The position numbers and the translations under genes are program-made. A stretch of DNA of 58,374 nt from assembly GCA_017398585.1 (NCBI GenBank), contig JAFQFS010000049.1, forward strand, positions 1 to 58,374, given 5' to 3'. Shown here in pieces: positions 35,804 through 43,238 of the stretch. The notes under the pieces were generated by a model. The model saw nothing but the letters and a program-made list of their open reading frames with translations. It made no database searches and had not been told where the DNA came from. Origin of the DNA: Clostridia bacterium (GTDB lineage Bacteria > Bacillota > Clostridia > Oscillospirales > CAG-272). The stretch's first letter is position 1. Each line of letters begins with the position of its first letter.

Positions 35804-35832
35804 TTGTTCTTTTCGGGAATCCGGTGTATAAT
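35804..35832 (+). promoter_or_regulatory. Promoter of the esterase/DUF5131 pair
   Basis: TTGTTC (35804-35809), 17-base spacer, TATAAT (35827-35832), 31 bases before the ATG at 35863. Confidence 0.6.
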
Positions 35833-35862
35833 ATTCTCAAATCACAACAGAGAGGTATCTCC

Positions 35863-37221
35863 ATGCCAGACTTTGATCCTGCTGCCTGCACGTCGGAACA
35901 TCTCCGCGGAAATTTGACCGACCTACGTTTCCGTGCATGGTACGGCGTCCCTTATACAGAACATCCCGCCGCGCCGGAACTGCAGGTTCTGCACATCTTT
36001 ATTCCGGAAGAATATTTCACCGGCGGAAACAAAAACGGCTATACTGCCCGCACGGCACCGATCTTTTTCCCGAATGCAGTCGGCGGTTATATGGAAGCTC
36101 CTCCGTGCCGTCCCTACGTTTATGAGGATGGTACGTTCAATACCGAAGCCGCCGCACTTGCTCACGGGTATGTGGTCGTCTCCGCCGGAGCGCGCGGCAA
36201 AAATACACAGATGAATAGCCGAAACATCGGAAAAGCTCCCTCCGTGATCGTCGATCTGAAGGCCGCCGTACGCTTCATCCGTTCGGTCGCGGACAGAATC
36301 TGCGGCGATCCGGACAAAATCATTTCCAACGGAACCAGTGCGGGCGGTGCGATGTCCGCTCTGCTGGCAGCTTCGGGGGACTCGCCGCTGTACGAACCCT
36401 ATCTGAACGAAATCGGTGCGGTACCGGAAAGCGACCGCATTTTTGCGGCATCCTGCTACTGCCCGATCACCAATCTCGAAAACTCCGACACCGCATATGA
36501 GTGGCAGTACGGACATCTCGACAGACAGCATGGGCACCGATGGGAACAGGACGGAGATCACTGGAAGGTCACGCCCGTTGTAAACCGGATTCCGGAGGAA
36601 CGGATGGCCTTGTCCGCTCTGCTGCGCAGGGCGTTTCCGGACTATATAAACCGCACCGCTCCGCACGGTCTGACCATGAAGGAAGACGGAACCGGCAGTT
36701 TTGCGGACCATATCAAGCAGCTGATCCTTGATTCCGCGAAGACTGCCGTGCAGTCCGGAACTGAGATTCCGTCCGGCTCCGGTGTCGATCTGTCAGCCGG
36801 AACCGTGGATTTTCCGAAATACTGCACGTACATCACCCGGATGAAAATGCCCTGTGCGTTTGACGATCCGGAACTGCACACCTATGAAAACGATCTTTTC
36901 GGTTCCGATACCGTGGATAAACGTCACTTTACGCAGTTCGGTCTGGAACACAGCCGATGCGGCGGGGAATGCGCGCCCGATGAGCCTGTTTTCCTCATGA
37001 ACGCGATGAATTTCATCCGGCACAAAGGCTGTGCGCAGCACTGGCGGATCCGTCACGGTGCTGCCGACCGCGATACATCCTTTGCGATCCCGGTACTTCT
37101 TGCGGAAGGACTGCGTGATGCCGGAAAAACGGTCGATTTCTGTCTGCCATGGGGTGTGCCTCACAGCGGAGACTACGATCTTCCGGAACTGTTCGCCTGG
37201 ATCGACCGCATCTGCCGCTGA
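35863..37221 (+). CDS. Alpha/beta hydrolase, tannase- or feruloyl-esterase-like
   Basis: 452 residues, start at 35863 after AGAGAGG. The elbow is N-G-T-S-A-G-G-A-M (Ser159 nucleophile), preceded by G-Y-V-V-V-S-A-G-A-R-G-K-N, a pattern of subtype B tannases and related secreted esterases. An acidic residue and a late His (G-V-P-H-S-G-D-Y-D) complete a triad. No signal peptide is seen. It may remove phenolic or acyl groups from imported plant sugars. It is 12 bases from the DUF5131 gene. Confidence 0.7.
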   Translation: MPDFDPAACTSEHLRGNLTDLRFRAWYGVPYTEHPAAPELQVLHIFIPEEYFTGGNKNGYTARTAPIFFPNAVGGYMEAPPCRPYVYEDGTFNTEAAALAHGYVVVSAGARGKNTQMNSRNIGKAPSVIVDLKAAVRFIRSVADRICGDPDKIISNGTSAGGAMSALLAASGDSPLYEPYLNEIGAVPESDRIFAASCYCPITNLENSDTAYEWQYGHLDRQHGHRWEQDGDHWKVTPVVNRIPEERMALSALLRRAFPDYINRTAPHGLTMKEDGTGSFADHIKQLILDSAKTAVQSGTEIPSGSGVDLSAGTVDFPKYCTYITRMKMPCAFDDPELHTYENDLFGSDTVDKRHFTQFGLEHSRCGGECAPDEPVFLMNAMNFIRHKGCAQHWRIRHGAADRDTSFAIPVLLAEGLRDAGKTVDFCLPWGVPHSGDYDLPELFAWIDRICR

Positions 37222-37233
37222 AAGGAGCCGTTC

Positions 37234-37965
37234 ATGTCAAGCTGGAACCTGTGGCACGGCTGCACCAAAATCAGCCCGGGATGCCTGAACTGCTACGTCT
37301 ACCGACGCGATGCCGCGTTCGGAAAGGACTCCTCCGTGGTAGAGAAAACGAACAATTTCAACCTGCCTGTCCGACGGAAACGGGACGGCAGTTACACCCT
37401 GCAGCCGGACGACGATTTCGTCTATACCTGCTTTACCTCCGACTTTTTTCATCCCGACACGGACGAATGGCGGCCCGATGCATGGCACATGATGCGCGAA
37501 CGGCAGGATCTGAAGTTTTTCTTCATTACAAAACGTCCGGAACGGTTTTACGTCGGCCTTCCGGAGGACTGGGGCAGCGGGTACGAAAACGTTCACATCT
37601 GCTGTACCTGCGAGAATCAGAACATGGCGGATGAACGGCTGCCGGTTTTTCTGGAACTTCCAATCCGCCACAGAAACATCATCCACGAACCGATGCTTGA
37701 GGGGATTAATATCGAAGCGTACCTGTCCCATTACGGAAACATGATCGAATCGGTCACCTGCGGCGGCGAGTCCGGGGAAGGCGCACGGGTCTGCGATTAC
37801 GACTGGATCCTCTGGACAAGAGAACAGTGTATGCGGTACAACGTAAACTTCACTTTCAGGCAGACGGGTGCGAACTTCCGGAAAAACGGCAGGATCTACA
37901 CAATCCCGCGGCAGCATCAGATGAAGCAGGCGGCAAAAGCGGGAATCAATTTCCGGAAACGGTAA
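37234..37965 (+). CDS. DUF5131 family protein (phage Gp37/Gp68-like, radical-SAM-like)
   Basis: 243 residues with AAAGGAGCC upstream. The N-terminus W-N-L-W-H-G-C-T-K-I-S-P-G-C-x-N-C-Y carries three cysteines that could hold an iron-sulfur cluster (Cys-x5-Cys-x2-Cys), as known for DUF5131, a family common in bacteria and phages. The later T-C-G-G-E-S-G-E-G-A-R and the C-terminal F-R-Q-T-G pattern also match. Activity unproven. It follows the esterase directly and may be co-transcribed. Confidence 0.85.
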   Translation: MSSWNLWHGCTKISPGCLNCYVYRRDAAFGKDSSVVEKTNNFNLPVRRKRDGSYTLQPDDDFVYTCFTSDFFHPDTDEWRPDAWHMMRERQDLKFFFITKRPERFYVGLPEDWGSGYENVHICCTCENQNMADERLPVFLELPIRHRNIIHEPMLEGINIEAYLSHYGNMIESVTCGGESGEGARVCDYDWILWTREQCMRYNVNFTFRQTGANFRKNGRIYTIPRQHQMKQAAKAGINFRKR

Positions 37966-38005
37966 AAACGAAAATATGAACTTGCTCCTTGTTCGAAAAA
38001 AGTGA

Positions 38006-38029
38006 GGGTCTGTCAGAAACGACAGGCCC
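38006..38029. terminator. Hairpin at the left end of leader element copy 2
   Basis: GGGTCTGTC and GACAGGCCC pair with one wobble. On the minus strand the sequence TCAC and six T follow (38005-37996), so it can end the leftward transcript about 40 bases after its start. On the plus strand it may end the DUF5131 transcript. Confidence 0.6.
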
Positions 38030-38040
38030 GCAACAGTTTA

Positions 38041-38172
38041 ATTATACCACAGAATCCGCGTTTCTGTAAAGTCTTATTGATCGAAAGTTGAAATTTCTGC
38101 GTACTGCACAGAAATTTCCTGTGGATTTCTTACAACTTACCGATTGTATTTATGAAATTCCTGTGCTATAAT
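38041..38172. promoter_or_regulatory. Divergent promoter pair of leader element copy 2
   Basis: Leftward: TTTACA (38070-38065) and TATAAT (38046-38041), spacer 18. Rightward: TTGTAT (38144-38149) and TATAAT (38167-38172), spacer 17. Between them lies a perfect inverted repeat, GAAATTTCTG (38090-38099) and CAGAAATTTC (38109-38118). Confidence 0.75.
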
Positions 38173-38318
38173 GTAGACACAAAAGAAAGAGAGGAACACT
38201 CCAATGTACGAATAAAGTACAGGACTTATTAATATAAAAAAACAAGTCCGGTGAACCGAAAAGCGTCCCCTGAAATAACATCGTCAGCGGACAGTCAGCA
38301 GAAAGAGAGGATAAAAAG

Positions 38319-38345
38319 ATGTTAGATATCAAGAATTTCAAGTGA
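38319..38345 (+). CDS. Leader peptide MLDIKNFK, copy 2
   Basis: Eight codons and TGA, with AGAGAGG seven bases before the ATG. The last codon and stop lie at the foot of the hairpin arm. Confidence 0.6.
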   Translation: MLDIKNFK

Positions 38346-38436
38346 CCCTTGATCGTGTTTGTGAAGAAAGATACGATCAAGGGTCACTCTGATTTTGACC
38401 GGTATCTCCCCCTCTTTCCGGATCGCCGGATTTTTT
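38342..38436 (+). terminator. Leader hairpin and attenuator-like terminator, copy 2
   Basis: Arms GTGACCCTTGATCGT (38342-38356) and ACGATCAAGGGTCAC (38373-38387), 15 perfect pairs, loop of 16 bases as in copy 1. Then TCCGG-ATCG-CCGGA and six T (38417-38436). Confidence 0.75.
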
Positions 38437-38491
38437 ATTTTGAACTTCCGACACCGTTCTCACGGTATTCCATACAGAAAGGACCCGCATT

Positions 38492-39829
38492 ATGGCTAAA
38501 AAAATCGTATTCATCGGTTCCGGCAGTCTGGTCTTCACGCGGAATCTGGTTCGTGATCTCCTGACGTTCGAAGCCTTCCGCGACGCGGAAATCGCACTTG
38601 TCGACATCAATGAAACCAACCTTGCTCTTTCGAAAAAAGCCGTAGACGGCATCGTTGCCGCCGGCAATTATCCCGCAAAGGTCACCGCAACAACCAACCG
38701 CCGCGATGTGCTCGCGGGAGCGGACGGGGTAGTCACCACCATTGCCGTCGGTACCAACCGCGATTTCTACAACGACATCGCTATTCCGTCAAAATTCGGG
38801 CTGTCCATCAACGTCGGGGATACCCGGGGACCGTCGGCGATTTTCCGCTTCCTCCGTACCCTTCCCCCGATGCTCGCAATCCTCCGCGACATGGAAGAAC
38901 TCTGCCCGAATGCGCTCTGGCTCAACTACACCAATCCCATGGCAATGCTCTGCCGTGCCCTGCAGGGCAGTACCGACACCGTTGCCATCAGCGGACTCTG
39001 CCATTCCGTACAGGGAACCGCCGCTATGCTCTGTCGTTTCATCGGCGCACCGCAGGAAGAAGTCACCTATGTCTGCGCCGGCATCAACCATCAGGCACAT
39101 TACATCAAATTCGACTGGAACGGAAAGGATGCCATCCCGCTCATCCGCAAGGCAATCACGGAGCGTCCCGAGATTTACAACGAGGAGCAGGTACGCAACG
39201 AAATGTTTCTGCATCTCGGCTACTATGTCACCGAATCCAGCGGACACAACAGCGAATATACCTGGTGGTTCCGCAAGCGTCCCGACCTGCTCGAAAAATA
39301 CTGCACACACGGCACCGGATGGAATCCCGGTCTCGACTGTCTGCCGCGCAAGGAACTGTCCAAGGATGAGACCACCGAGGAGCGCCACATCCGCGAATTC
39401 GGCAATTTCAAGGCGGATGAATTCCCGCTCACGAGAGGTCAGGAATATGCCGCGTATATCTTCAACGCCTGCTTCGGCGATCACACCATGTTCCACTTCA
39501 ACGGCAATGTCCGCAACTTCGGACTGATCGACAATCTCCCCTACGGATGCTGTGTCGAAGTTCCCGTACTGGCATCACAGCGCGGGCTTGAACCGATCCG
39601 TGTCGGCGCACTGCCTCCGCAACTTGCCGTACTGAACAATCTGTCCGCCGGATGCGAAGAACTGGCGGTGGAAGGTGCGCTGGAAGGAGATCCCAGAAAG
39701 ATTTACCACGCGTGTCTCTACGACCCGATGACCGCCACGGCCTGTTCCATGGCGGAAGTCGAAGACATGGTCGCACAGCTCTTCGAGGCAAACCGCGACT
39801 GGCTTCCGAATTTCAGACATTTCAACTGA
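38492..39829 (+). CDS. GH4 family alpha-galactosidase/6-phospho-glycosidase
   Basis: 445 residues with GAAAGGAC upstream. The N-terminal Rossmann fold (G-S-G-S-L-V-F) binds NAD. V-G-D-T-R-G-P-S-A-I-F-R, N-Y-T-N-P-M-A-M, G-L-C-H-S-V-Q-G-T and A-G-I-N-H-Q-A-H are the GH4 motifs; Cys and His in the latter two bind the Mn2+ needed by the redox-assisted mechanism. The absence of phosphate-binding Arg/Ser patterns cannot be judged by eye, so alpha-galactosidase (MelA-like) is preferred only by overall likeness. Its promoter is in leader element copy 2. Confidence 0.9.
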   Translation: MAKKIVFIGSGSLVFTRNLVRDLLTFEAFRDAEIALVDINETNLALSKKAVDGIVAAGNYPAKVTATTNRRDVLAGADGVVTTIAVGTNRDFYNDIAIPSKFGLSINVGDTRGPSAIFRFLRTLPPMLAILRDMEELCPNALWLNYTNPMAMLCRALQGSTDTVAISGLCHSVQGTAAMLCRFIGAPQEEVTYVCAGINHQAHYIKFDWNGKDAIPLIRKAITERPEIYNEEQVRNEMFLHLGYYVTESSGHNSEYTWWFRKRPDLLEKYCTHGTGWNPGLDCLPRKELSKDETTEERHIREFGNFKADEFPLTRGQEYAAYIFNACFGDHTMFHFNGNVRNFGLIDNLPYGCCVEVPVLASQRGLEPIRVGALPPQLAVLNNLSAGCEELAVEGALEGDPRKIYHACLYDPMTATACSMAEVEDMVAQLFEANRDWLPNFRHFN

Positions 39830-39834
39830 AAATC

Positions 39835-39871
39835 AAAACCGGGTTATCCGTTGAACGGATAACCCGGTTTT
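39835..39871. terminator. Bidirectional terminator after the GH4 gene
   Basis: AAAACCGGGTTATCCGTT and AACGGATAACCCGGTTTT are perfect complements around one base; A and T tracts flank it, and the two genes converge. Confidence 0.9.
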
Positions 39872-39879
39872 GTGCGTTC

Positions 39880-40899
39880 TTATACCGGATACACGATCTC
39901 CACCGGCTTGCCGGTCTCGGCGGATTCCACCACCGCACGGCAGACCGCAACCGTACGTGCGCCTTCCGTACCGGTCGTGACAAGCGGAGTGCCGTACAGA
40001 ACCGCTTCCCGCAGGAGACGGTGTTCCTCCATCACGTTGTGGTTGTTGATCTCCAGCGGGATCTTCGTCAGAACGGAACTTCCGTCCGGATGCAGCTGAT
40101 ACAGATCCAGCACCGGATCGGTGTTGTTCACGATGATCGTCCCTCTGGTTCCGTACAGGACAGTGCGCATGGTATAGTTGCGCTTGCATCCGATCGACGT
40201 AAAGACCTTTCCGATGACCTGATCCGGGAACCGGAAGATCGCCACCGTCGTGTCATCTACCGGCCAGTCCGTCAGCACCTTATGGTTGCTGTATGCCGTG
40301 GTGTCCGTGGGATCGCCCGCGATCCAGCGGAGCAGGTCGATCGCATGGCATGCACCGCCGATGATCGGTTCCCGGTCGGGATCGACGCGCCAGTTGTCCA
40401 CGCCTTTGATGTTCGTGTAGTCGTGGGCATATTCGCTCTCCGCGAAATACAGCTCACCGATCGAACCGTTTCCCACGAGTTCCTTCGCCTTCACGAATCC
40501 CGGTGCACAGCGGCAGACCTGTCCCACCATCAGAAGGAGGCCTTTTTCCTCTGCCTTCTTCACCATTGCCGTGCATTCCTCCGTGAAGAGGGACATCGGC
40601 TTCTCGCACATGACATGGAATCCGGCTTCAAGCGCGGCAAGTGTAACCGGACAGTGTGCTTTATCGGACGTGACGACATCCACAATGTCAATGTTGTCCT
40701 TTTCTGCCGCCAGCATTTCACGGTAATCCGTGTAACACGGCACATCCAGTCCGAACCGTTCTTTCAGCCGTTCGCAGCTTTCCGGATGAATGTCGCACAG
40801 AGCCACGATCTTCGTTCCTTCCAGTTTTGTCAGCACATCCAGATGCACGCCGCCGAAGCTGCCGCATCCCACCAGTGCGTAACGCAGTGTCTTTTCCAT
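39880..40899 (-). CDS. Gfo/Idh/MocA family oxidoreductase
   Basis: 339 residues with GAAGGAGA upstream. Rossmann motif V-G-C-G-S-F-G-G near the start, the E-K-P-M-S signature after V-M-C, and the C-terminal domain with G-G-A-C-H-A-I-D-L-L-R-W holding the catalytic His. NAD(P)-dependent sugar or inositol dehydrogenase type. It is divergent from the hydrolase at 41195; both promoters face away from the same 300-base gap. Confidence 0.9.
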   Translation of the reverse strand: MEKTLRYALVGCGSFGGVHLDVLTKLEGTKIVALCDIHPESCERLKERFGLDVPCYTDYREMLAAEKDNIDIVDVVTSDKAHCPVTLAALEAGFHVMCEKPMSLFTEECTAMVKKAEEKGLLLMVGQVCRCAPGFVKAKELVGNGSIGELYFAESEYAHDYTNIKGVDNWRVDPDREPIIGGACHAIDLLRWIAGDPTDTTAYSNHKVLTDWPVDDTTVAIFRFPDQVIGKVFTSIGCKRNYTMRTVLYGTRGTIIVNNTDPVLDLYQLHPDGSSVLTKIPLEINNHNVMEEHRLLREAVLYGTPLVTTGTEGARTVAVCRAVVESAETGKPVEIVYPV

Positions 40900-40989
40900 A
40901 ATTTTCTCCTTCCGGTGTTTTATAAGACGCTTGCTGTTTGTCTGTTTTGTGAATCTGCTCTTTTATAGTTAAAAGATTTCTTATCTTAT

Positions 40990-41018
40990 ATTATAGCAGG
41001 AAACGCACCCGGTTTCAA
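40990..41018 (-). promoter_or_regulatory. Promoter of the Gfo/Idh/MocA gene
   Basis: TTGAAA (41018-41013), 17-base spacer, TATAAT (40995-40990), about 90 bases before the start codon. Confidence 0.8.
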
Positions 41019-41063
41019 GATTATCTGCACAAAACGATGCACCTTCCTCTCCCTGCACTGTGC

Positions 41064-41092
41064 TTGACACCTGTTTTCCGGTATGATATAAT
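41064..41092 (+). promoter_or_regulatory. Promoter of the 41195-43149 unit
   Basis: Consensus TTGACA (41064-41069), 17-base spacer, TATAAT (41087-41092). The start point should be close to 41099. Confidence 0.85.
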
Positions 41093-41163
41093 AGCTCCAT
41101 CCCGTACATCTGTCCGATAAGAGCACATGCCATACCGCCGGAACGCTCTCCAGGAGGTGTACA

Positions 41164-41301
41164 ATGATAGAACAAAAAAACACGGAGACAAACCATGCTG
41201 TACCACGCAAAAGAACATCGGTTGATGCTTTCCGACCTGCAGATGGACTATATTACATTCGGTCTCGGAAAAAAAACGCTGATCATGATCCAGGGACTTA
41301 A
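41164..41301 (+). CDS. Possible upstream overlapping small ORF (45 codons)
   Basis: Frame with AGGAGG (41152-41157) six bases before its ATG, the best ribosome binding site in this leader. It overlaps the hydrolase gene out of frame for 107 bases. The product is very basic and looks like nothing known, so a real protein is doubtful. It may still draw ribosomes and modulate the main gene. Confidence 0.3.
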   Translation: MIEQKNTETNHAVPRKRTSVDAFRPADGLYYIRSRKKNADHDPGT

Positions 41302-41992
41302 TACCCGCGGGATCAAAGGTGCTGCCCCGTCCCTTGCCTGGATGTATCGTATCTTTGCAAAGGATTACCGGGTATATCTGTTTGACCGCCGGCCGGTCGT
41401 ACGGGAAGGGATTACAGTGAGAGATCTGGCTTCGGATGTTGCCGCCGCCATGGATGCCCTCGGTATCACAAATGCGGACGTATTCGGTGTTTCACAGGGC
41501 GGTATGATTGCCCAGTACCTCGCTATTGACCGTCCCGATCTGGTAAAGAAACTGGTTCTTGCCGTAACGCTTTCCCGAAACAACGATACCGTGAAGCAGG
41601 TCATCGGACGATGGATCGAACTGACCGAACGGAACGCCATGAAGGAACTCATCGCAGATATGGCGGAAAAAATGTACTCCGATGCCTATGTGAAACGATA
41701 TCGTCCGTTTCTGCCGCTGCTGACACTTCTGCAGAAGCCAAGGGAAACGGAGCGGTTCATCCTGCTTTCCCAAGCCTGTCTGACATGCGATGCTTATGAA
41801 TCCCTGCACAGGATCAGGTGCCCCGTTTTCGTCATCGGCGGACGGCAGGATCGTGTGGTAAGCGGTAAGGCTTCGGAAGAAATCGCAGAAAAACTGAGAT
41901 GTGACCTCTTCCTGTACGATCATCTGGGACATGCCGCCTACGAAGAAGCGGGCGATTTCAATCAAAGAGTATACGATTTTCTGATCGGATAA
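41195..41992 (+). CDS. Alpha/beta hydrolase
   Basis: 265 residues with GGAG eight bases upstream. The nucleophile elbow is G-V-S-Q-G-G-M (Ser100), in a normal place after D-V-A-A-A-M-D-A-L-G. A late acid (V-I-G-G-R-Q-D) and His (D-H-L-G-H-A-A-Y) complete the triad of the 3-oxoadipate enol-lactonase/haloperoxidase type. The oxyanion region after strand 3 is I-Q-G-L-N rather than H-G. It heads a unit with a methyltransferase and a monooxygenase. Confidence 0.85.
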   Translation: MLYHAKEHRLMLSDLQMDYITFGLGKKTLIMIQGLNTRGIKGAAPSLAWMYRIFAKDYRVYLFDRRPVVREGITVRDLASDVAAAMDALGITNADVFGVSQGGMIAQYLAIDRPDLVKKLVLAVTLSRNNDTVKQVIGRWIELTERNAMKELIADMAEKMYSDAYVKRYRPFLPLLTLLQKPRETERFILLSQACLTCDAYESLHRIRCPVFVIGGRQDRVVSGKASEEIAEKLRCDLFLYDHLGHAAYEEAGDFNQRVYDFLIG

Positions 41993-42017
41993 ACAAAACA
42001 AAATAAGGAGGAAAAAA

Positions 42018-42782
42018 ATGGAATTCCGAAGAGTGTTTGACACCATCCCCGAACAATTTGACCGGTACAGACCCCGTTATTCCGCGGAATTGTTTGAAGC
42101 ACTGATTGAATTTGCAGAAATCGGTCCCGGGAAATCCGTGCTGGAACTTGGCCCGGGTACCGGACAGGCAACGGATCCGGTTCTCCGTACGGGCTGTGAT
42201 TACCATGCCATTGAACTTGGCGGGAATCTGTTTGAAATGATGAACCGCAAGTACGGTGCGTATCCGAACTTCCATATTGTGAACGATGATTTCATCACTC
42301 ACGATTTCGGAAACCGGAAATTCGATATGATCTATTCTGCCGCAACGATCCAGTGGATTCCGGAGGAAATCGCCTTTTCCAAGACCTTTGCTCTCCTGAA
42401 ACCCGGCGGAACACTGGCAATGATGCTGACCAAAGGCGATTACCGGACACCGAACGAAGAGCTGTACCAAAAAATACAGAAAGTATACTCCGCTTATTTC
42501 AAACCGGAAACCGAATACAAACACGTGGCATTCCGGTACACCAATGCAGTGGATTACGGATATACAGACTTCGAAAAACGGGAATTTCATGGAAAGCGGG
42601 AATTCACGGCGGAGGAATATGCGGCGTTCTGCGGAACACACTGCGATCACATCGTGATCCCGGAACCGTACAAAAGCAAACTGCTCGACGGGCTGAGAGA
42701 AACCGTACGGGAAGCGGGGAACAAAATCGTGTTCCACGATACCTTTGTCCTGTATCTGGCAAAAAAGCCCTGTGACCGGTAA
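42018..42782 (+). CDS. Class I SAM-dependent methyltransferase
   Basis: 254 residues with AAGGAGG upstream. Motif I is V-L-E-L-G-P-G-T-G-Q-A, motif II/III region includes I-V-N-D-D-F and F-D-M-I-Y-S-A-A-T-I-Q-W-I, and a P-G-G-T-L-A-M strand follows, the pattern of small-molecule methyltransferases. It is 25 bases after the hydrolase and before the monooxygenase. The substrate is unknown. Confidence 0.9.
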   Translation: MEFRRVFDTIPEQFDRYRPRYSAELFEALIEFAEIGPGKSVLELGPGTGQATDPVLRTGCDYHAIELGGNLFEMMNRKYGAYPNFHIVNDDFITHDFGNRKFDMIYSAATIQWIPEEIAFSKTFALLKPGGTLAMMLTKGDYRTPNEELYQKIQKVYSAYFKPETEYKHVAFRYTNAVDYGYTDFEKREFHGKREFTAEEYAAFCGTHCDHIVIPEPYKSKLLDGLRETVREAGNKIVFHDTFVLYLAKKPCDR

Positions 42783-42822
42783 CACAGAAGACAGAAAATC
42801 CGAATCGGAAGGAGAAACAGAA

Positions 42823-43149
42823 ATGGCAATCACCATAAACATCTATTACACCGGAGCGGAAGGAAATGCACGGAAATTTGCCGGCGAAATGATTTCCCGC
42901 GGGATCGTTGACGAGATCCGCCGTGAGGAAGGAAACCTCCGGTACGAATATTCTATTCCGATGGATGACGCAGCAAGCATCCTGCTGATCGACAGCTGGA
43001 AAGATCAGGCGGCGCTTGACCGGCACCACAGAACCCCGATGATGGCACAGATCGTCGAACTGCGCGAAAAATACGGTCTGCGCATGAAGGTGGAACGTTA
43101 TGTTTCGGAAGAACTCCCCCATACGGACCGGCAGTTCATCCGGGAGTAA
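42823..43149 (+). CDS. Antibiotic biosynthesis monooxygenase (ABM) domain protein
   Basis: 108 residues from the ATG at 42823 (GGAAGGAGA upstream). Small ferredoxin-like alpha/beta fold with I-D-S-W-K-D-Q-A-A-L-D-R-H-H and the final beta-strand, as in YgiN-type quinol monooxygenases. Often takes part in cofactor-free oxidation or stress response to quinones. Last gene of the unit from 41064. Confidence 0.85.
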   Translation: MAITINIYYTGAEGNARKFAGEMISRGIVDEIRREEGNLRYEYSIPMDDAASILLIDSWKDQAALDRHHRTPMMAQIVELREKYGLRMKVERYVSEELPHTDRQFIRE

Positions 43150-43187
43150 CGGTATTCACGGAACCGGATATACCGGACAAACATGCA

Positions 43188-43209
43188 GGCCTGTCGCAAA
43201 CGACAGGCC
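43188..43209. terminator. Hairpin between monooxygenase and glycyl radical enzyme
   Basis: GGCCTGTCG and CGACAGGCC, 9 pairs, loop CAAA. It resembles the hairpin at 38006-38029 together with the bases that follow (CCGCAGCATTTA versus CCGCAACAGTTTA), so it may be a fragment of the leader element's left end. Confidence 0.65.
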
Positions 43210-43238
43210 CGCAGCATTTATTCTGGTTACAGTGCTTC

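Larger units (their letters stand above)
38006..38436. repeat. Three-copy leader element, copy 2 (full form)
   Basis: Runs from the hairpin GGGTCTGTC/GACAGGCCC (38006-38029) to the terminator. It holds the divergent promoter pair, the M-Y-E frame (ATG TAC GAA TAA, 38204-38215, behind AGAGAGG), a small GGACTT/AAGTCC hairpin and the leader peptide frame. It matches copy 3 at most positions from 38021 to 38429. The genes either side both point right, so its leftward promoter has no gene to serve. Confidence 0.85.

Noticed and set aside
37234-37965. DUF5131 protein as the activase of the glycyl radical enzyme
   Set aside because: The Cys spacing is C-x5-C-x2-C rather than the C-x3-C-x2-C of radical SAM activases, it lies 5 kb away and is in another unit.
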